A stretch of 64,000 bases of DNA from Novosphingobium sp. (GCF_039595395.1 NZ_JBCNLP010000001.1:2542001-2606000), one strand, 5' to 3'. Positions 39,086 to 50,649 are shown, counted from the first letter of the stretch. The notes: generated by a model not told the origin, from the letters alone. Translations and numbers: made by a program.

Positions 39086-39150
39086 CTAGTCTGTATCGCT
39101 TGCGCTGCAATGCAGCGGAAAGACAGTGAAATTCAGGAAAGAACGAGAAA

Positions 39151-39603
39151 ATGATCCGCGACTCGATCAAGGCCGCTCAGGTTACCGCCATGAAATCCGG
39201 CGACAAGGAGCGCCTGGCCGCCGTCCGCCTGATCCTTGCCAAGATCAAGGACAAGGATATCGAGCTGCGCACCGCCGCCACCACGCCGGATGACGACACG
39301 CTGGTGGTCGATGTGCTGCAGAAGATGGTCAAGCAGCGCCGCGAATCGATTGCGATGTATGAAACCGGTGGCCGCCCCGAACTGGCCGCCGCCGAAGCCG
39401 CCGAAGTGGCGGTGATCGAAAGCTTCCTGCCCCAGCAGATGTCCGAGGACGACACCAAGGCCGCCATCGAGGCGATCAAGGCCGAGGTTGGCGCCACCGG
39501 CATCCGCGACATGGGCAAGGTGATCGCCGAGCTGAAGGCGCGCCACGGCGCCGTGCTTGATATGGGCAAGGCGAGCGGTCTGGTGAAGGCCGCGCTGGCT
39601 TAA
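39151..39603 (+). CDS. GatB/YqeY domain protein
   Basis: 150-aa all-helical YqeY protein, equivalent to the tail domain of GatB that contacts tRNA. Visible blocks: MIRDSIKAAQVTAMKSGDKE at the start, RRESIAMYETGGRPELAAAE in the middle, and IRDMGKVIAELKARHGAVLD near the end. Standalone YqeY lies upstream of dnaG-rpoD in many alphaproteobacteria, as here. AGGAAAG upstream supports the ATG at 39151. Molecular role is not established; a link to translation or RNA is inferred from the domain. Confidence 0.92.
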   Translation: MIRDSIKAAQVTAMKSGDKERLAAVRLILAKIKDKDIELRTAATTPDDDTLVVDVLQKMVKQRRESIAMYETGGRPELAAAEAAEVAVIESFLPQQMSEDDTKAAIEAIKAEVGATGIRDMGKVIAELKARHGAVLDMGKASGLVKAALA

Positions 39604-39604
39604 G

Positions 39605-39970
39605 ATGGGATTGTGGCGGCGCTATCTCGACTGGCGCCGCCGCCATGTTGCCGCTCTGGAATTGACGAGTGACGGCTTTCGCCTTGCGCATGGCCGGGCG
39701 AGCCAAGTGGTGGCGTGGCAGGATATCCGCCAGATCACTGCCTTCAAGCGCGATCTCTATGCTTTTGACTGCATCTGCCTGTTGCTGGCCACGCCAGACG
39801 GCGTGATCGAAGTGAACGAGCAGATGGCCGGTTTCGTCGCCTTTCGCGAGGCGATGGAAGCGCATTTCGGCTTCGCGCCCACATGGTATATCCAGATCAT
39901 GACCCCGGTGTTCGAGCCGACGCCGCTTCACCTCTACCGCCACCCTGATTTTGCCGAGCCCACCGCATGA
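39605..39970 (+). CDS. Conserved hypothetical protein
   Basis: 121-aa protein beginning one base after the yqeY stop and overlapping dnaG by four bases (ATGA), so it is embedded in this operon. The sequence (AWQDIRQITAFKRDLYAFDC ... LLATPDGVIEVNEQMAGFVA ... FREAMEAHFG) looks like a small PH-like or beta-sandwich fold, but I do not recognise a named family. It starts with a very basic segment (RRYLDWRRRH). No signal peptide. Confidence 0.75.
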   Translation: MGLWRRYLDWRRRHVAALELTSDGFRLAHGRASQVVAWQDIRQITAFKRDLYAFDCICLLLATPDGVIEVNEQMAGFVAFREAMEAHFGFAPTWYIQIMTPVFEPTPLHLYRHPDFAEPTA

Positions 39971-41895
39971 GCCTCTCTCCCCAATGGATCGACGAGCTGC
40001 GCAGCCGTATCACGCTCTCCAGCGTGATCGGGCGGACCGTGCGCATCCTGAAGGCCGGGCGCGAGTTCAAGGCCTGCTGCCCATTCCATGGGGAAAAGAC
40101 CCCCAGCTTCACCATCAATGACGAGAAGGGGTTCTACCACTGCTTCGGCTGCGGCGCGCATGGCGATGTGATCCGCTGGATGACCGAGCAGCGCGGCCTC
40201 TCCTTCATGGATGCCATCAAGGATCTGGCCGAGGAAGCGGGAATGGAAGTCCCCGCCCCCGATCCGCGTTCGGCGGAAAGGGCGCAGAAGCAGGCCGGAT
40301 TGCATGATGCGATGGGCGCGGCCCAGAGCTTTTTCATGCGCCAGTTGGAGGGCGGCGAGGGCAGCACGGCGCGGGCCTATCTGGCGACGCGCGGCTTCCG
40401 CCCTGACATCGTGCGCGAGTTCGGCTTCGGCTATGCGCCCGAGGGGCGTCAGGCGATGAAAGCCGCCCTCACCGATCTGCCCGATGCCCTGCTGATCGAG
40501 GGCGGCCTGCGCATCGCGGTCGATGGCAAAGAACCTTACGACCGCTTCCGGGGCCGCCTGATGCTGCCCATTCAGGATGCGCGCGGGCGGGTGATCGCCT
40601 TTGGCGGGCGCATTCTCGACAAGACCAAGACCGATGCGCCCAAGTATTTGAACTCGCCCGATACGCCGCTCTTCGACAAGGGGCGCACGCTGTATAACCA
40701 GCATCGCGCCTCCCCCGCCTCGCGCCAGAGCGGGCGGATCATCGTGGTCGAGGGCTATATGGACGTGATCGCGCTGGCCAATGCGGGGTTCAGCGATGCG
40801 GTCGCGCCGCTGGGCACCGCACTGACCGAGACACAGATCGAGATGCTGTGGCGCATGGTGGAAACGCCGATCCTCTGCTTCGACGGCGATGCGGCAGGAC
40901 AGCGCGCGGCGATGCGCGCTGTCACCCGCGCCCTGCCCCTGCTGCGCCCGGCCCATTCCTTGCGCATCGTGCGGATGCCGGTGGGGCAAGACCCCGACGA
41001 TCTCATCAAGGCGCATGGCCCCCAGGCCATGGAAGCGATGCTGGGCGAGGCACAAAGCCTGCTCGACACGCTGTGGCTGCATGAACGCGACGCCATCCCC
41101 ACCGACACGCCCGAGGCCAAAGCCGGCCTGAAAGCGCGGCTGATGGCCCATGTCGACACGATTGCCGACAAGGACATCAAATCGCTCTACCGCAGCGAGT
41201 TGCTGGAGCGCTTTTCCGCCTATGCCTTCCCCCGCCGCGATCAGGGCTTCACCAGAGGCGGCCCTGCCCCGCGTGCCCAGCGCGAATGGCAGCCGCCGCG
41301 TAAAGGAGGCCGCTTCGGGCGCGATTTCGTGCCGGATGTGCCGCATCCCCGTACCTCGGCCATGGTCGCGCGGGTGGCGCCGTGGCGCGCGGCGGCGCTC
41401 GATGCGGTGGTGGTGGGGCTGATGCGCCTGCCCTCGGTGATCGGCGCTCAGGTGGAGGCCTTGTCGGCCCTCGCCGCCGAGGATGCCCGCATCGATGCCC
41501 TGATCGATGCCGCCATGAGTGGCGAGGGTCTTGAACCGGAACGAATCGCTACCATATTCGCTGAGCGAGGTTGGCTCCCTCCTCGCCAGGAACCGATCAA
41601 GGGCATGGGCTTTATCTTTCTGCAAGATGACGCCGCGGTGCAAGAAGGTGGGTCCGCGATGGCTCAACTGGTTGACGTGATCGCCGTGTTGACCGAAAGG
41701 CCGCAGGTCGAACGCGCGCTGGCGGAGGCTTCGGCGCAGGCTGCTTTTAGCGAGGCGGCCTTTGCCGAACAGCAACGCTTGCGCATGCGTCTGAACGATG
41801 TGCAAAAAAGGGAACTGGATTTGAAGGCGCGACTCGGGCAAATGGCTCTCGCGCAATCCGCAGCCGATGACGTATCAGGCGGCTTGAATTCGTAA
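39967..41895 (+). CDS. dnaG: DNA primase
   Basis: 642-aa primase that makes RNA primers at the replication fork. N-terminal CHC2 zinc site Cys38, His41, Cys59, Cys62 (ACCPFHGEKTPSF ... FYHCFGCGAHGD), then the catalytic core (FGFGYAPEG, PIQDARGRVIAFGGRIL) and TOPRIM domain (IIVVEGYMDVIALANAGF, CFDGDAAGQRA). The C-terminal helicase-binding region (from about residue 430) is divergent as usual. Followed 34 bp later by rpoD. Confidence 0.97.
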   Translation: MSLSPQWIDELRSRITLSSVIGRTVRILKAGREFKACCPFHGEKTPSFTINDEKGFYHCFGCGAHGDVIRWMTEQRGLSFMDAIKDLAEEAGMEVPAPDPRSAERAQKQAGLHDAMGAAQSFFMRQLEGGEGSTARAYLATRGFRPDIVREFGFGYAPEGRQAMKAALTDLPDALLIEGGLRIAVDGKEPYDRFRGRLMLPIQDARGRVIAFGGRILDKTKTDAPKYLNSPDTPLFDKGRTLYNQHRASPASRQSGRIIVVEGYMDVIALANAGFSDAVAPLGTALTETQIEMLWRMVETPILCFDGDAAGQRAAMRAVTRALPLLRPAHSLRIVRMPVGQDPDDLIKAHGPQAMEAMLGEAQSLLDTLWLHERDAIPTDTPEAKAGLKARLMAHVDTIADKDIKSLYRSELLERFSAYAFPRRDQGFTRGGPAPRAQREWQPPRKGGRFGRDFVPDVPHPRTSAMVARVAPWRAAALDAVVVGLMRLPSVIGAQVEALSALAAEDARIDALIDAAMSGEGLEPERIATIFAERGWLPPRQEPIKGMGFIFLQDDAAVQEGGSAMAQLVDVIAVLTERPQVERALAEASAQAAFSEAAFAEQQRLRMRLNDVQKRELDLKARLGQMALAQSAADDVSGGLNS

Positions 41896-41929
41896 ATGGG
41901 AGCCGCAAGGCCCCCTTCAAGATGGCGAA

Positions 41930-43966
<2,037 letters not shown>

Positions 43967-43967
43967 G

Positions 43968-44603
43968 ATGCGCAAGATCAGGCTGATCGCTGCTTTCGCC
44001 GGTCTGGCATGCGCCTCTCAGGCCATGCCGGCGCTGGCGCAAGGGAATGGGGTTCCGGCGGCTGTAGCTGCCGGAGCCGCGGTTCCGAATGAGGCCAGCC
44101 TGAAGCTGTCCCGCGAGATCATCGCGGTGGCCTGGCCCGAAGATCAGCGCATGGTGATGATGCGGCGCATGCAGGATGCCATCCTCGCGCCGATGAAGGC
44201 CAATCTTCAGCTTCCGCCCGAGCTGAACGATCCGGGCCTCCACAAGATCCTGCAGGATTACATCGACCGTGTGCCCGAAACCATGGCTCCGGTGATGGCC
44301 CAGCATATGCCCGGCCTGTTCGAGGCGATGGCGCATGCCTATGCCCGCACCTTCTCGCCGGGCGAGCTGGAGCAGATCCTGGCCTTCGCGCATACGCCTG
44401 CGGGCGGGAAGTTCTTCTCGCGCTCCACCACTCTGCTGCAGGACCCGGATGTGGCGGCGGCCAATGGGACGATGATGCGCGCGGCCCAGCAGGCGACCAT
44501 GCAGTCGCTGGGCGAGATGCAGGGCAAGATCCGCGATTACTTCAAGGCCCACCCCGAAGTGGCCGCCAAAATGAAAGAGCAGGCAGAAGCTAAAAAGCCC
44601 TGA
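43968..44603 (+). CDS. DUF2059 domain protein, exported
   Basis: 211 aa with a signal peptide (LIAAFAGLACASQAMPALA, cleavage about residue 25) and a helical DUF2059 domain (TFSPGELEQILAFAHTPAGG is the family hallmark, followed by KFFSRSTTLLQD). Periplasmic; function unknown. It starts one base after the rpoD stop and could be partly co-transcribed. A lysine-rich tail ends the protein. Confidence 0.85.
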   Translation: MRKIRLIAAFAGLACASQAMPALAQGNGVPAAVAAGAAVPNEASLKLSREIIAVAWPEDQRMVMMRRMQDAILAPMKANLQLPPELNDPGLHKILQDYIDRVPETMAPVMAQHMPGLFEAMAHAYARTFSPGELEQILAFAHTPAGGKFFSRSTTLLQDPDVAAANGTMMRAAQQATMQSLGEMQGKIRDYFKAHPEVAAKMKEQAEAKKP

Positions 44604-44684
44604 TCCGCAGGCAAAGGGCCTGGTTCATTCAGCGTTCAGTTCAGGAAAGGCTCCATCGCTCGGCCTGCTGCGAAAGGTCGTCTT

Positions 44685-44882
44685 ATGCGCTGGACCGCCC
44701 TGCTGCCCCTGATCCTGCTCACGGCCTGCCTCGACAGGGGCGCCAGCGACAAGGTAACCTTGTGCGAGCGCAGCCCTTTCTGCTCTGCCCACCCCCTGCC
44801 CGATGGCCAGAATGGCATCGAATGGACAACCCAGGGCGGCGCGAGGAACGCGGGCGCGCCTGCGGCCACAGTCAAGCATTAA
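44685..44882 (+). CDS. Small putative lipoprotein
   Basis: 65-aa protein with a textbook lipobox LLTAC at residues 11-15 after a short hydrophobic signal, leaving a mature part of about 50 residues with two more cysteines (LCERSPFCSAHP), possibly disulfide-bonded. No family recognised. ATG at 44685 has CGAAAGG upstream. It sits between DUF2059 and rpiB on the same strand. Confidence 0.7.
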   Translation: MRWTALLPLILLTACLDRGASDKVTLCERSPFCSAHPLPDGQNGIEWTTQGGARNAGAPAATVKH

Positions 44883-44972
44883 AAACGCGATTGTCGCGGC
44901 CAAGACTGGCCCTTTGTTGCATTCCCCTCTATGGGCACCTGCGAATCCCGGCCAAGAGGAACCCGCAGCCCC

Positions 44973-45410
44973 ATGCGCATCGCCATCGCTTCCGACCACG
45001 CCGCCTTCGATCTGAAGGCAGAGCTTGTCACCTTCCTGCGCGAGGAAGGCCATGAGGTGAGCGATCTGGGCCCCGAAACCGCCGACCGCGTCGATTATCC
45101 CGATTACGGCTACAGGCTGGGCGACGCCATCGCCAAGGGCGAGGCCGATTTCGGCGTGGCCCTGTGCGGCAGCGGCATCGGCATTTCCATCGCCGTCAAC
45201 CGCAACCCGGCGGCCCGCTGCGCTCTGGTGAGCGAGCCCTATTCGGCCACGCTGGCGCGCGAGCACAACAATGCCAATGTCATCGCGCTGGGCGCGCGGC
45301 TGACCGGCATCGACATGGCCAAGGCCTGCATTTCCGCTTTTCTTGCCGGGCAGTTCGCCGGCGGCCGCCATGGCCCCCGCGTCGACAAGCTCTCGACCCC
45401 CTCCTGCTGA
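44973..45410 (+). CDS. rpiB: Ribose-5-phosphate isomerase B
   Basis: Interconverts ribose 5-phosphate and ribulose 5-phosphate (or allose phosphate). 145 aa. Family motifs: IASDHAAFDLK at the N-terminus, the active-site loop LCGSGIGISIAVN with the catalytic Cys/Ser region, and EHNNANVIALGAR. Start at 44973 has AGAGGAA upstream. glyA follows after 11 bp, so the two are probably one operon; rpiB-glyA(-nrdR) is a recurring alphaproteobacterial order. Confidence 0.95.
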   Translation: MRIAIASDHAAFDLKAELVTFLREEGHEVSDLGPETADRVDYPDYGYRLGDAIAKGEADFGVALCGSGIGISIAVNRNPAARCALVSEPYSATLAREHNNANVIALGARLTGIDMAKACISAFLAGQFAGGRHGPRVDKLSTPSC

Positions 45411-45421
45411 AGGACACGCAG

Positions 45422-46732
<1,311 letters not shown>

Positions 46733-46745
46733 GGACCAACAGACC

Positions 46746-47234
46746 TTGCGTTGCCCTTTTTGCGCCCATGACAACACCCAGGTGAAGGATTCGCGTCCCG
46801 CCGAGGACAACACCGCGATCCGCCGCCGCCGCCAGTGTGAAAACTGCGGCGGCCGGTTCAGCACCTTTGAGCGCGTACAGCTTCGCGAGGTTTTCGTGAT
46901 CAAGAGTGGGGGCTCCTCGGACGCCCCCACTCGCCGCGAACCCTTCGACCGGTCCAAGATCGACAAGTCCGTGTCGCTGGCCTGCCGCAAACGCGGCATC
47001 GCTCAGGAGCGGCTCGACCAGTTGGTCAGCGGCATCCAGCGCCAGATCGAGACCATGGGCGAAAGCGAAATCGCCAGCCACGCCATCGGCGAGATGGTGA
47101 TGGAGGGCCTGCGCCAGCTCGACAGCGTGGCCTATATCCGCTTTGCCTCGGTCTATCGCGATTTCTCCGAAGCGCGCGATTTCGAGGAATTCGCCAGCAA
47201 TGTCCGCGATATCGGGAGCCGGGCTCATGACTGA
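46746..47234 (+). CDS. nrdR: Transcriptional repressor NrdR
   Basis: ATP/dATP-sensing repressor of ribonucleotide reductase genes, 162 aa. Zinc ribbon with Cys3, Cys6, Cys31, Cys34 (RCPFCAHDNTQVKDSR ... CENCGGRFSTFER), then the ATP-cone domain (VIKSGGSSDAPTRREPFDRS ...). The only start that fits the family's N-terminus is a TTG at 46746, with AAGGA about ten bases upstream; no ATG or GTG lies close by. The last eight bases overlap the next gene. Confidence 0.94.
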   Translation: MRCPFCAHDNTQVKDSRPAEDNTAIRRRRQCENCGGRFSTFERVQLREVFVIKSGGSSDAPTRREPFDRSKIDKSVSLACRKRGIAQERLDQLVSGIQRQIETMGESEIASHAIGEMVMEGLRQLDSVAYIRFASVYRDFSEARDFEEFASNVRDIGSRAHD

Positions 47235-47985
47235 TGCTCCTCACAAGCCCGTCATCGTGCTGGTCCGCCCGCAACTGGGCGAGAACATCGGCAAGGCGGC
47301 GCGCGCCATGCTCAACTTCAGCCTGACCGAGCTGCGGCTGGTTTCCCCGCGTGACGGCTGGCCCAACCCCAGCGCCGGTCCTGCCGCTGCGGGCGCCGAT
47401 GTGGTGCTGGAAAAGGCGCAGGTCTTCGAGACTTTGGCTCAGGCCGTGGGCGATTGCGCCCATGTCTATGCCACCACCGTGCGCAAGCGCGGCGTCACCA
47501 AGCCGGTGCTGACCCCCGAGGAAGCCGCGCGCGAAATCCACGCCCATGCCCCGCAGGCCGATGCCACGCAGGGCCGCAGCGCCATCGTCTTCGGCCCCGA
47601 GCGCTCGGGCCTGGAAACCGACGATGTGGCGCTGGCCCGCGCGATCATCACCGTGCCGATCAACCCGGACTTCGCCTCGCTCAATCTGGCCCAGGCGGTG
47701 ATCCTGTGCGCCTATGAATGGTCGAAGGGGATCGGCAAGGATGGCGATCTGGCCCAGCCCACGCAGGAAGAGCTGCTGCCCCCTGCCCCGCAGGACGAGC
47801 TGGAAGGCATGATCGGCCATTTCGAGGCTCTGCTGGAGCCCAAGGGCTATTTCTTCCCCGAAAGCCGCGCCGCCGCCACGCACCGGACCTTGCGCAGCAT
47901 GCTGACCAAGCCGCGCTGGAACCATCTGGAAATACGCACGATGCGCGGCGTGCTCTCCGCACTCGGACGGCAGCAGCGCGACTGA
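47227..47985 (+). CDS. trmJ: tRNA/rRNA methyltransferase, TrmJ/SpoU family
   Basis: 252-aa SPOUT-class 2'-O-methyltransferase. Motif 1 VRPQLGENIGKAARAMLNF (the catalytic Arg/Asn region), motif 2 IVFGPERSGLETDDV, motif 3 VPINPDFASLNLAQAVILCA, which form the knotted SAM site. The C-terminal extension (about residues 175-252) is typical of TrmJ, which methylates position 32 of tRNA. Translationally coupled to nrdR by overlap. Another SPOUT specificity cannot be excluded. Confidence 0.9.
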   Translation: MTDAPHKPVIVLVRPQLGENIGKAARAMLNFSLTELRLVSPRDGWPNPSAGPAAAGADVVLEKAQVFETLAQAVGDCAHVYATTVRKRGVTKPVLTPEEAAREIHAHAPQADATQGRSAIVFGPERSGLETDDVALARAIITVPINPDFASLNLAQAVILCAYEWSKGIGKDGDLAQPTQEELLPPAPQDELEGMIGHFEALLEPKGYFFPESRAAATHRTLRSMLTKPRWNHLEIRTMRGVLSALGRQQRD

Positions 47986-48097
47986 TCCTCACCCCGTCAT
48001 ACTGCGAAGCAATTCACCGCATCGCAGCAAATTGCCCCTTGCGTCCGCGCACTATGCTGGCAAGCTGCAGCAACAGTTTGCAACAGGGGCAAATTCC

Positions 48098-48367
48098 ATG
48101 CGTTTTCTTCTTCCTCTCGCCGTGCTGGCGGGAGCATCTCTTGCCGTTCCCGCGCTGGCCGAGGATGCGCCTGCAGCGGCCACGTCATCCGCCAAGGCCG
48201 CCAAGCCCAAGAAAGTTTGCCGCGCCGATGCCTCGCTGGGCTCGGTGATGCCGCGTTATGTCTGCCACTCCAAGGAGGAATGGGCCGCCATCGACAAGGC
48301 TACCCAATCCGCGACCGACGGCGCGCTGAATGGTGCGGGCCCCTCGCTGAAAGGCGCCGGCAACTGA
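48098..48367 (+). CDS. Small exported hypothetical protein
   Basis: 89-aa protein with a signal peptide (LLPLAVLAGASLAVPALA, cut about residue 21) and a mature part with two cysteines (KKVCRADASLGSVMPRYVCH) likely disulfide-linked in the periplasm. The block VCHSKEEWAAIDK is a recurring motif in small sphingomonad proteins of unknown function. ATG chosen at 48098 because it opens the signal peptide. Confidence 0.78.
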   Translation: MRFLLPLAVLAGASLAVPALAEDAPAAATSSAKAAKPKKVCRADASLGSVMPRYVCHSKEEWAAIDKATQSATDGALNGAGPSLKGAGN

Positions 48368-48392
48368 TCTGATGCCCAGGGCAGCATGGGCG

Positions 48393-48420
48393 CTTGACGA
48401 AGCACGTCCAAGTCGCTAAC
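48393..48420 (+). promoter_or_regulatory. Candidate rpsD promoter
   Basis: CTTGAC (48393-48398), 16-nt spacer, GCTAAC (48415-48420). The start would fall near 48427, leaving a leader of about 170 nt before rpsD that includes the hairpin at 48439-48463. Confidence 0.4.
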
Positions 48421-48438
48421 GGCCACCCCCTACATGGA

Positions 48439-48463
48439 GCCCGCCCTCACCGGCGGGCCTTTC
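48439..48463 (+). terminator. Hairpin with short T-run in rpsD leader (attenuator candidate)
   Basis: GCCCGCC (48439-48445) / GGCGGGC (48452-48458) followed by CTTTCC. It lies just after the predicted rpsD start point, so it may attenuate rpsD transcription, or simply terminate transcripts from upstream. Confidence 0.5.
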
Positions 48464-48597
48464 CATTGGCCCCGCACTCCGGTGAAGCGGTGGCCGCCTG
48501 CGGGAGTCGCTCGCAGGGTGCGCGCCGGATGAAACAGACCGGCGCCCGGTGTTCCCAAGGAGCACCGGCCGGGCATGCAAATAGGAAGGAATGGCCT

Positions 48598-49209
48598 TTG
48601 TCGAAGCGCCACGCATCTAAGTACAAAATCGATCGCCGCATGGGCGAGAACATCTGGGGCCGTCCCAAGAGCTCGGTGAACCGCCGCAGCTACGGCCCCG
48701 GCCAGCACGGTCAGCGCCGCAAGGGCAAGGTTTCGGACTTCGGTCTGCAGCTGCGCGCCAAGCAGAAGCTGAAGGGCTACTACGGCGACGTGACCGAGAA
48801 GCAGTTCAAGGCCACCTATCAGGAAGCCGCGCGCCTGAAGGGCGACACCGGCCAGAACCTGATCGGTCTGCTGGAACAGCGTCTGGACATGGTCGTCTAT
48901 CGCTGCAAGTTCGCGCCGACCATCTTCTCGGCCCGTCAGGTCGTGTCGCACGGTCACATCTATGTGAACGGCGTGAAGTGCAACATCGCTTCGCGTCGCG
49001 TGCGCCCCGGCGACGTGATCTCGCTCGGCAAGAAGGCCAAGGACATGGCCCTGATCGCCGAAGCCCAGGCCCTGCCCGAGCGCGAGATCCCCGACTATGT
49101 GGCCGCCGAAGCCGACAAGGCGACCTTCGTCCGCGTCCCGACGCTGGACGAGGTGCCCTACCCCGTGAAGATGGAACCCAATCTGGTCGTCGAGTTCTAC
49201 TCGCGCTAA
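48598..49209 (+). CDS. rpsD: 30S ribosomal protein S4
   Basis: Primary 16S-rRNA-binding assembly protein, 203 aa. N-terminus SKRHASKYKIDRRMGENIWG followed by KSSVNRRSYGPGQHG, and the S4 RNA-binding domain (LEQRLDMVVYRCKFA, ARQVVSHGHIYVNGVKCNI). The family begins M/SKRHASKYK, which requires a TTG start at 48598, with GGAAGGA nine bases upstream; no ATG fits. In many bacteria S4 represses its own mRNA, and the long structured leader fits this. A strong terminator follows. Confidence 0.97.
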   Translation: MSKRHASKYKIDRRMGENIWGRPKSSVNRRSYGPGQHGQRRKGKVSDFGLQLRAKQKLKGYYGDVTEKQFKATYQEAARLKGDTGQNLIGLLEQRLDMVVYRCKFAPTIFSARQVVSHGHIYVNGVKCNIASRRVRPGDVISLGKKAKDMALIAEAQALPEREIPDYVAAEADKATFVRVPTLDEVPYPVKMEPNLVVEFYSR

Positions 49210-49236
49210 GATCGGCTCCTTCGGGAACAAACAGGA

Positions 49237-49266
49237 AAGGCGGTGGCTTCGGTCACCGCCTTTTTT
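49237..49266 (+). terminator. Rho-independent terminator after rpsD
   Basis: AAGGCGGTG / CACCGCCTT stem with GCTTCGGT loop and a run of six T, 27 nt after the rpsD stop. Confidence 0.92.
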
Positions 49267-49339
49267 GTTGTGCTTTCAGCGCTTGACGCCGCCCTTGCGA
49301 TGGCGACATTGAGGCCCGGAAACGGGATATGGGGACTGT

Positions 49340-49858
49340 ATGATCCGAAGGATGATGGTGGCGGGCTTGCTGATGCTCAGCCTTGGCGGACCGCTTGAGG
49401 CCAGAACGCCAAAGGTTGGCGATATGGCGCCGGAAGCCACGCTGGTGCTGGTGAAGGGCAAGGCGGTCAAGCTGTCCGAGCTGCGCGGGCAGGTGGTCGT
49501 TATCAATTTCTGGGCGACCTGGTGCGGGCCCTGCAAGCGCGAGCTGCCGCTGCTCGATTTCTATTACACCAAACAGAAGCAATTCGGCTTGCGCGTGTTT
49601 GCGGTCACGACCGAGGATTCGGTGCCGCTGACCTATATGCACAAGCTGTTCGATGTGCTGTCGATCGATCCGCTGCGGCGCCTGAGCGGGCCCTATGCGC
49701 CGATCGACAATGCCGTGCCCACCAATTACATCATCGATCGCGCCGGGCGCATCCGCTACGCCAAGGCTGGCGCTTTCGAGCTGGATGACCTCAACCGCGA
49801 GCTGATCCCTTTGCTGCAGGAACCTGCGCCTGCGGCTGGTGCCGCAAAGGCGGTCTGA
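49340..49858 (+). CDS. TlpA/ResA-like thioredoxin, membrane-anchored or exported
   Basis: 172-aa thiol-disulfide oxidoreductase. N-terminal signal or anchor (MMVAGLLMLSLGG), then the thioredoxin-like fold with active site WCGPC (Cys62, Cys65) in VVINFWATWCGPCKRELPLL and cis-Pro region VPTNYIIDRAGRI. It acts in the periplasm, probably keeping protein or cytochrome c thiols reduced. A Pro/Ala-rich tail ends it. Repeat copy C begins eight bases after the stop. Confidence 0.9.
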   Translation: MIRRMMVAGLLMLSLGGPLEARTPKVGDMAPEATLVLVKGKAVKLSELRGQVVVINFWATWCGPCKRELPLLDFYYTKQKQFGLRVFAVTTEDSVPLTYMHKLFDVLSIDPLRRLSGPYAPIDNAVPTNYIIDRAGRIRYAKAGAFELDDLNRELIPLLQEPAPAAGAAKAV

Positions 49859-49865
49859 AAGTAAG

Positions 49866-49938
49866 ATGCGAGGGGCCCGGAGCATTTCTCTTGAGAAATG
49901 CGACCAATTCAAGCGCCCCTCGCGCTCCCATAACGCAT
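49866..49938 (+). repeat. Hairpin-tail repeat, copy C, with an inserted inner hairpin
   Basis: GCGAGGGGC (from 49868) pairs with GCCCCTCGC (about 49914-49922); tail GCTCCCATAACGCATCCC. The loop, only a few bases in other copies, here holds an extra perfect hairpin GCATTTCTC TT GAGAAATGC (49882-49901). Confidence 0.75.
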
Positions 49939-49956
49939 CCCGGCGACGGCTTGGGC

Positions 49957-50523
49957 TTAAAGGCCGCGGCGTCCGAAACCGCCGGGGTGGCGGGGGCCCG
50001 TTGGGGTTCTTGGCTGAGCGGCGGAAAGAGGCTGGGTCGCTGTGCGGAAAGGCGCATCATCGTCATAAGGCCGCGGCGCCTGCGGCAGACCGCGCGGATC
50101 AAAATCATCTCCGAAAGAGCCGCCGGCCGCCTTGCTCTCGATACAGCCCAGCACGATCTGCAGGACAAGATCGAAGCCACCCACCAAAGCGCTGATGCTG
50201 ATGGAGCCGGTCGATGAGAAATGATGCGTCCTCAGGCCATAAAAGCTCCACGCGGCGCCATTCACGCCCGAGACGATCATCGGCAGCCACGGCAGGATCA
50301 CCGGCCACCCGATATCGCGGCAACGCCGCATCATGATCACGCGGAAATAGATGCTCAGCGGCCCAATGGCCAGAAAGGCGATGATCGCCGTCACATAATG
50401 AGCCGTGAAGACCTGATAGACGCACACCGCGATCAGCAGCAGGATGCCCAGAATATAGCCGCCAAAATGCAGCCAATAGGACGACTGTCCGATCTTGCCG
50501 CGTTCATCCGCATGGAACGACAT
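49957..50523 (-). CDS. DUF805 family membrane protein
   Basis: 188 aa with about four hydrophobic segments (GGYILGILLLIAVCVYQVF, AIIAFLAIGPLSIYF, ILPWLPMIVSGVNGAAW, ALVGGFDLVLQIVLG) and the DUF805 pattern MRRCRDIGWP. A disordered, Pro/Gly-rich cytoplasmic tail follows (residues about 145-188). Function unknown. Its ribosome binding site GGGGAGAGAG lies four bases from the ATG and is the 3' arm of a perfect hairpin, suggesting translational control. Confidence 0.85.
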   Translation of the reverse strand: MSFHADERGKIGQSSYWLHFGGYILGILLLIAVCVYQVFTAHYVTAIIAFLAIGPLSIYFRVIMMRRCRDIGWPVILPWLPMIVSGVNGAAWSFYGLRTHHFSSTGSISISALVGGFDLVLQIVLGCIESKAAGGSFGDDFDPRGLPQAPRPYDDDAPFRTATQPLSAAQPRTPTGPRHPGGFGRRGL

Positions 50524-50527
50524 AGGT

Positions 50528-50553
50528 CTCTCTCCCCAAAAGCGGGGAGAGAG
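50528..50553 (-). promoter_or_regulatory. Hairpin sequestering the Shine-Dalgarno of the DUF805 gene
   Basis: On the minus strand CTCTCTCCCC, loop GCTTTT, GGGGAGAGAG, then ACCT and ATG. All ten bases of the ribosome binding site are paired in a 10-bp perfect stem. No T-run follows, so it is not an ordinary tgt terminator. Confidence 0.7.
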
Positions 50554-50649
50554 TTATGCAGAACCCCTTAAAATGATCCTAAATCCTTCTGGCGCAGAAA
50601 CGATTTACACCGAAAGATGCGCATCGTTTCACACGACATGCCTCGCGGC

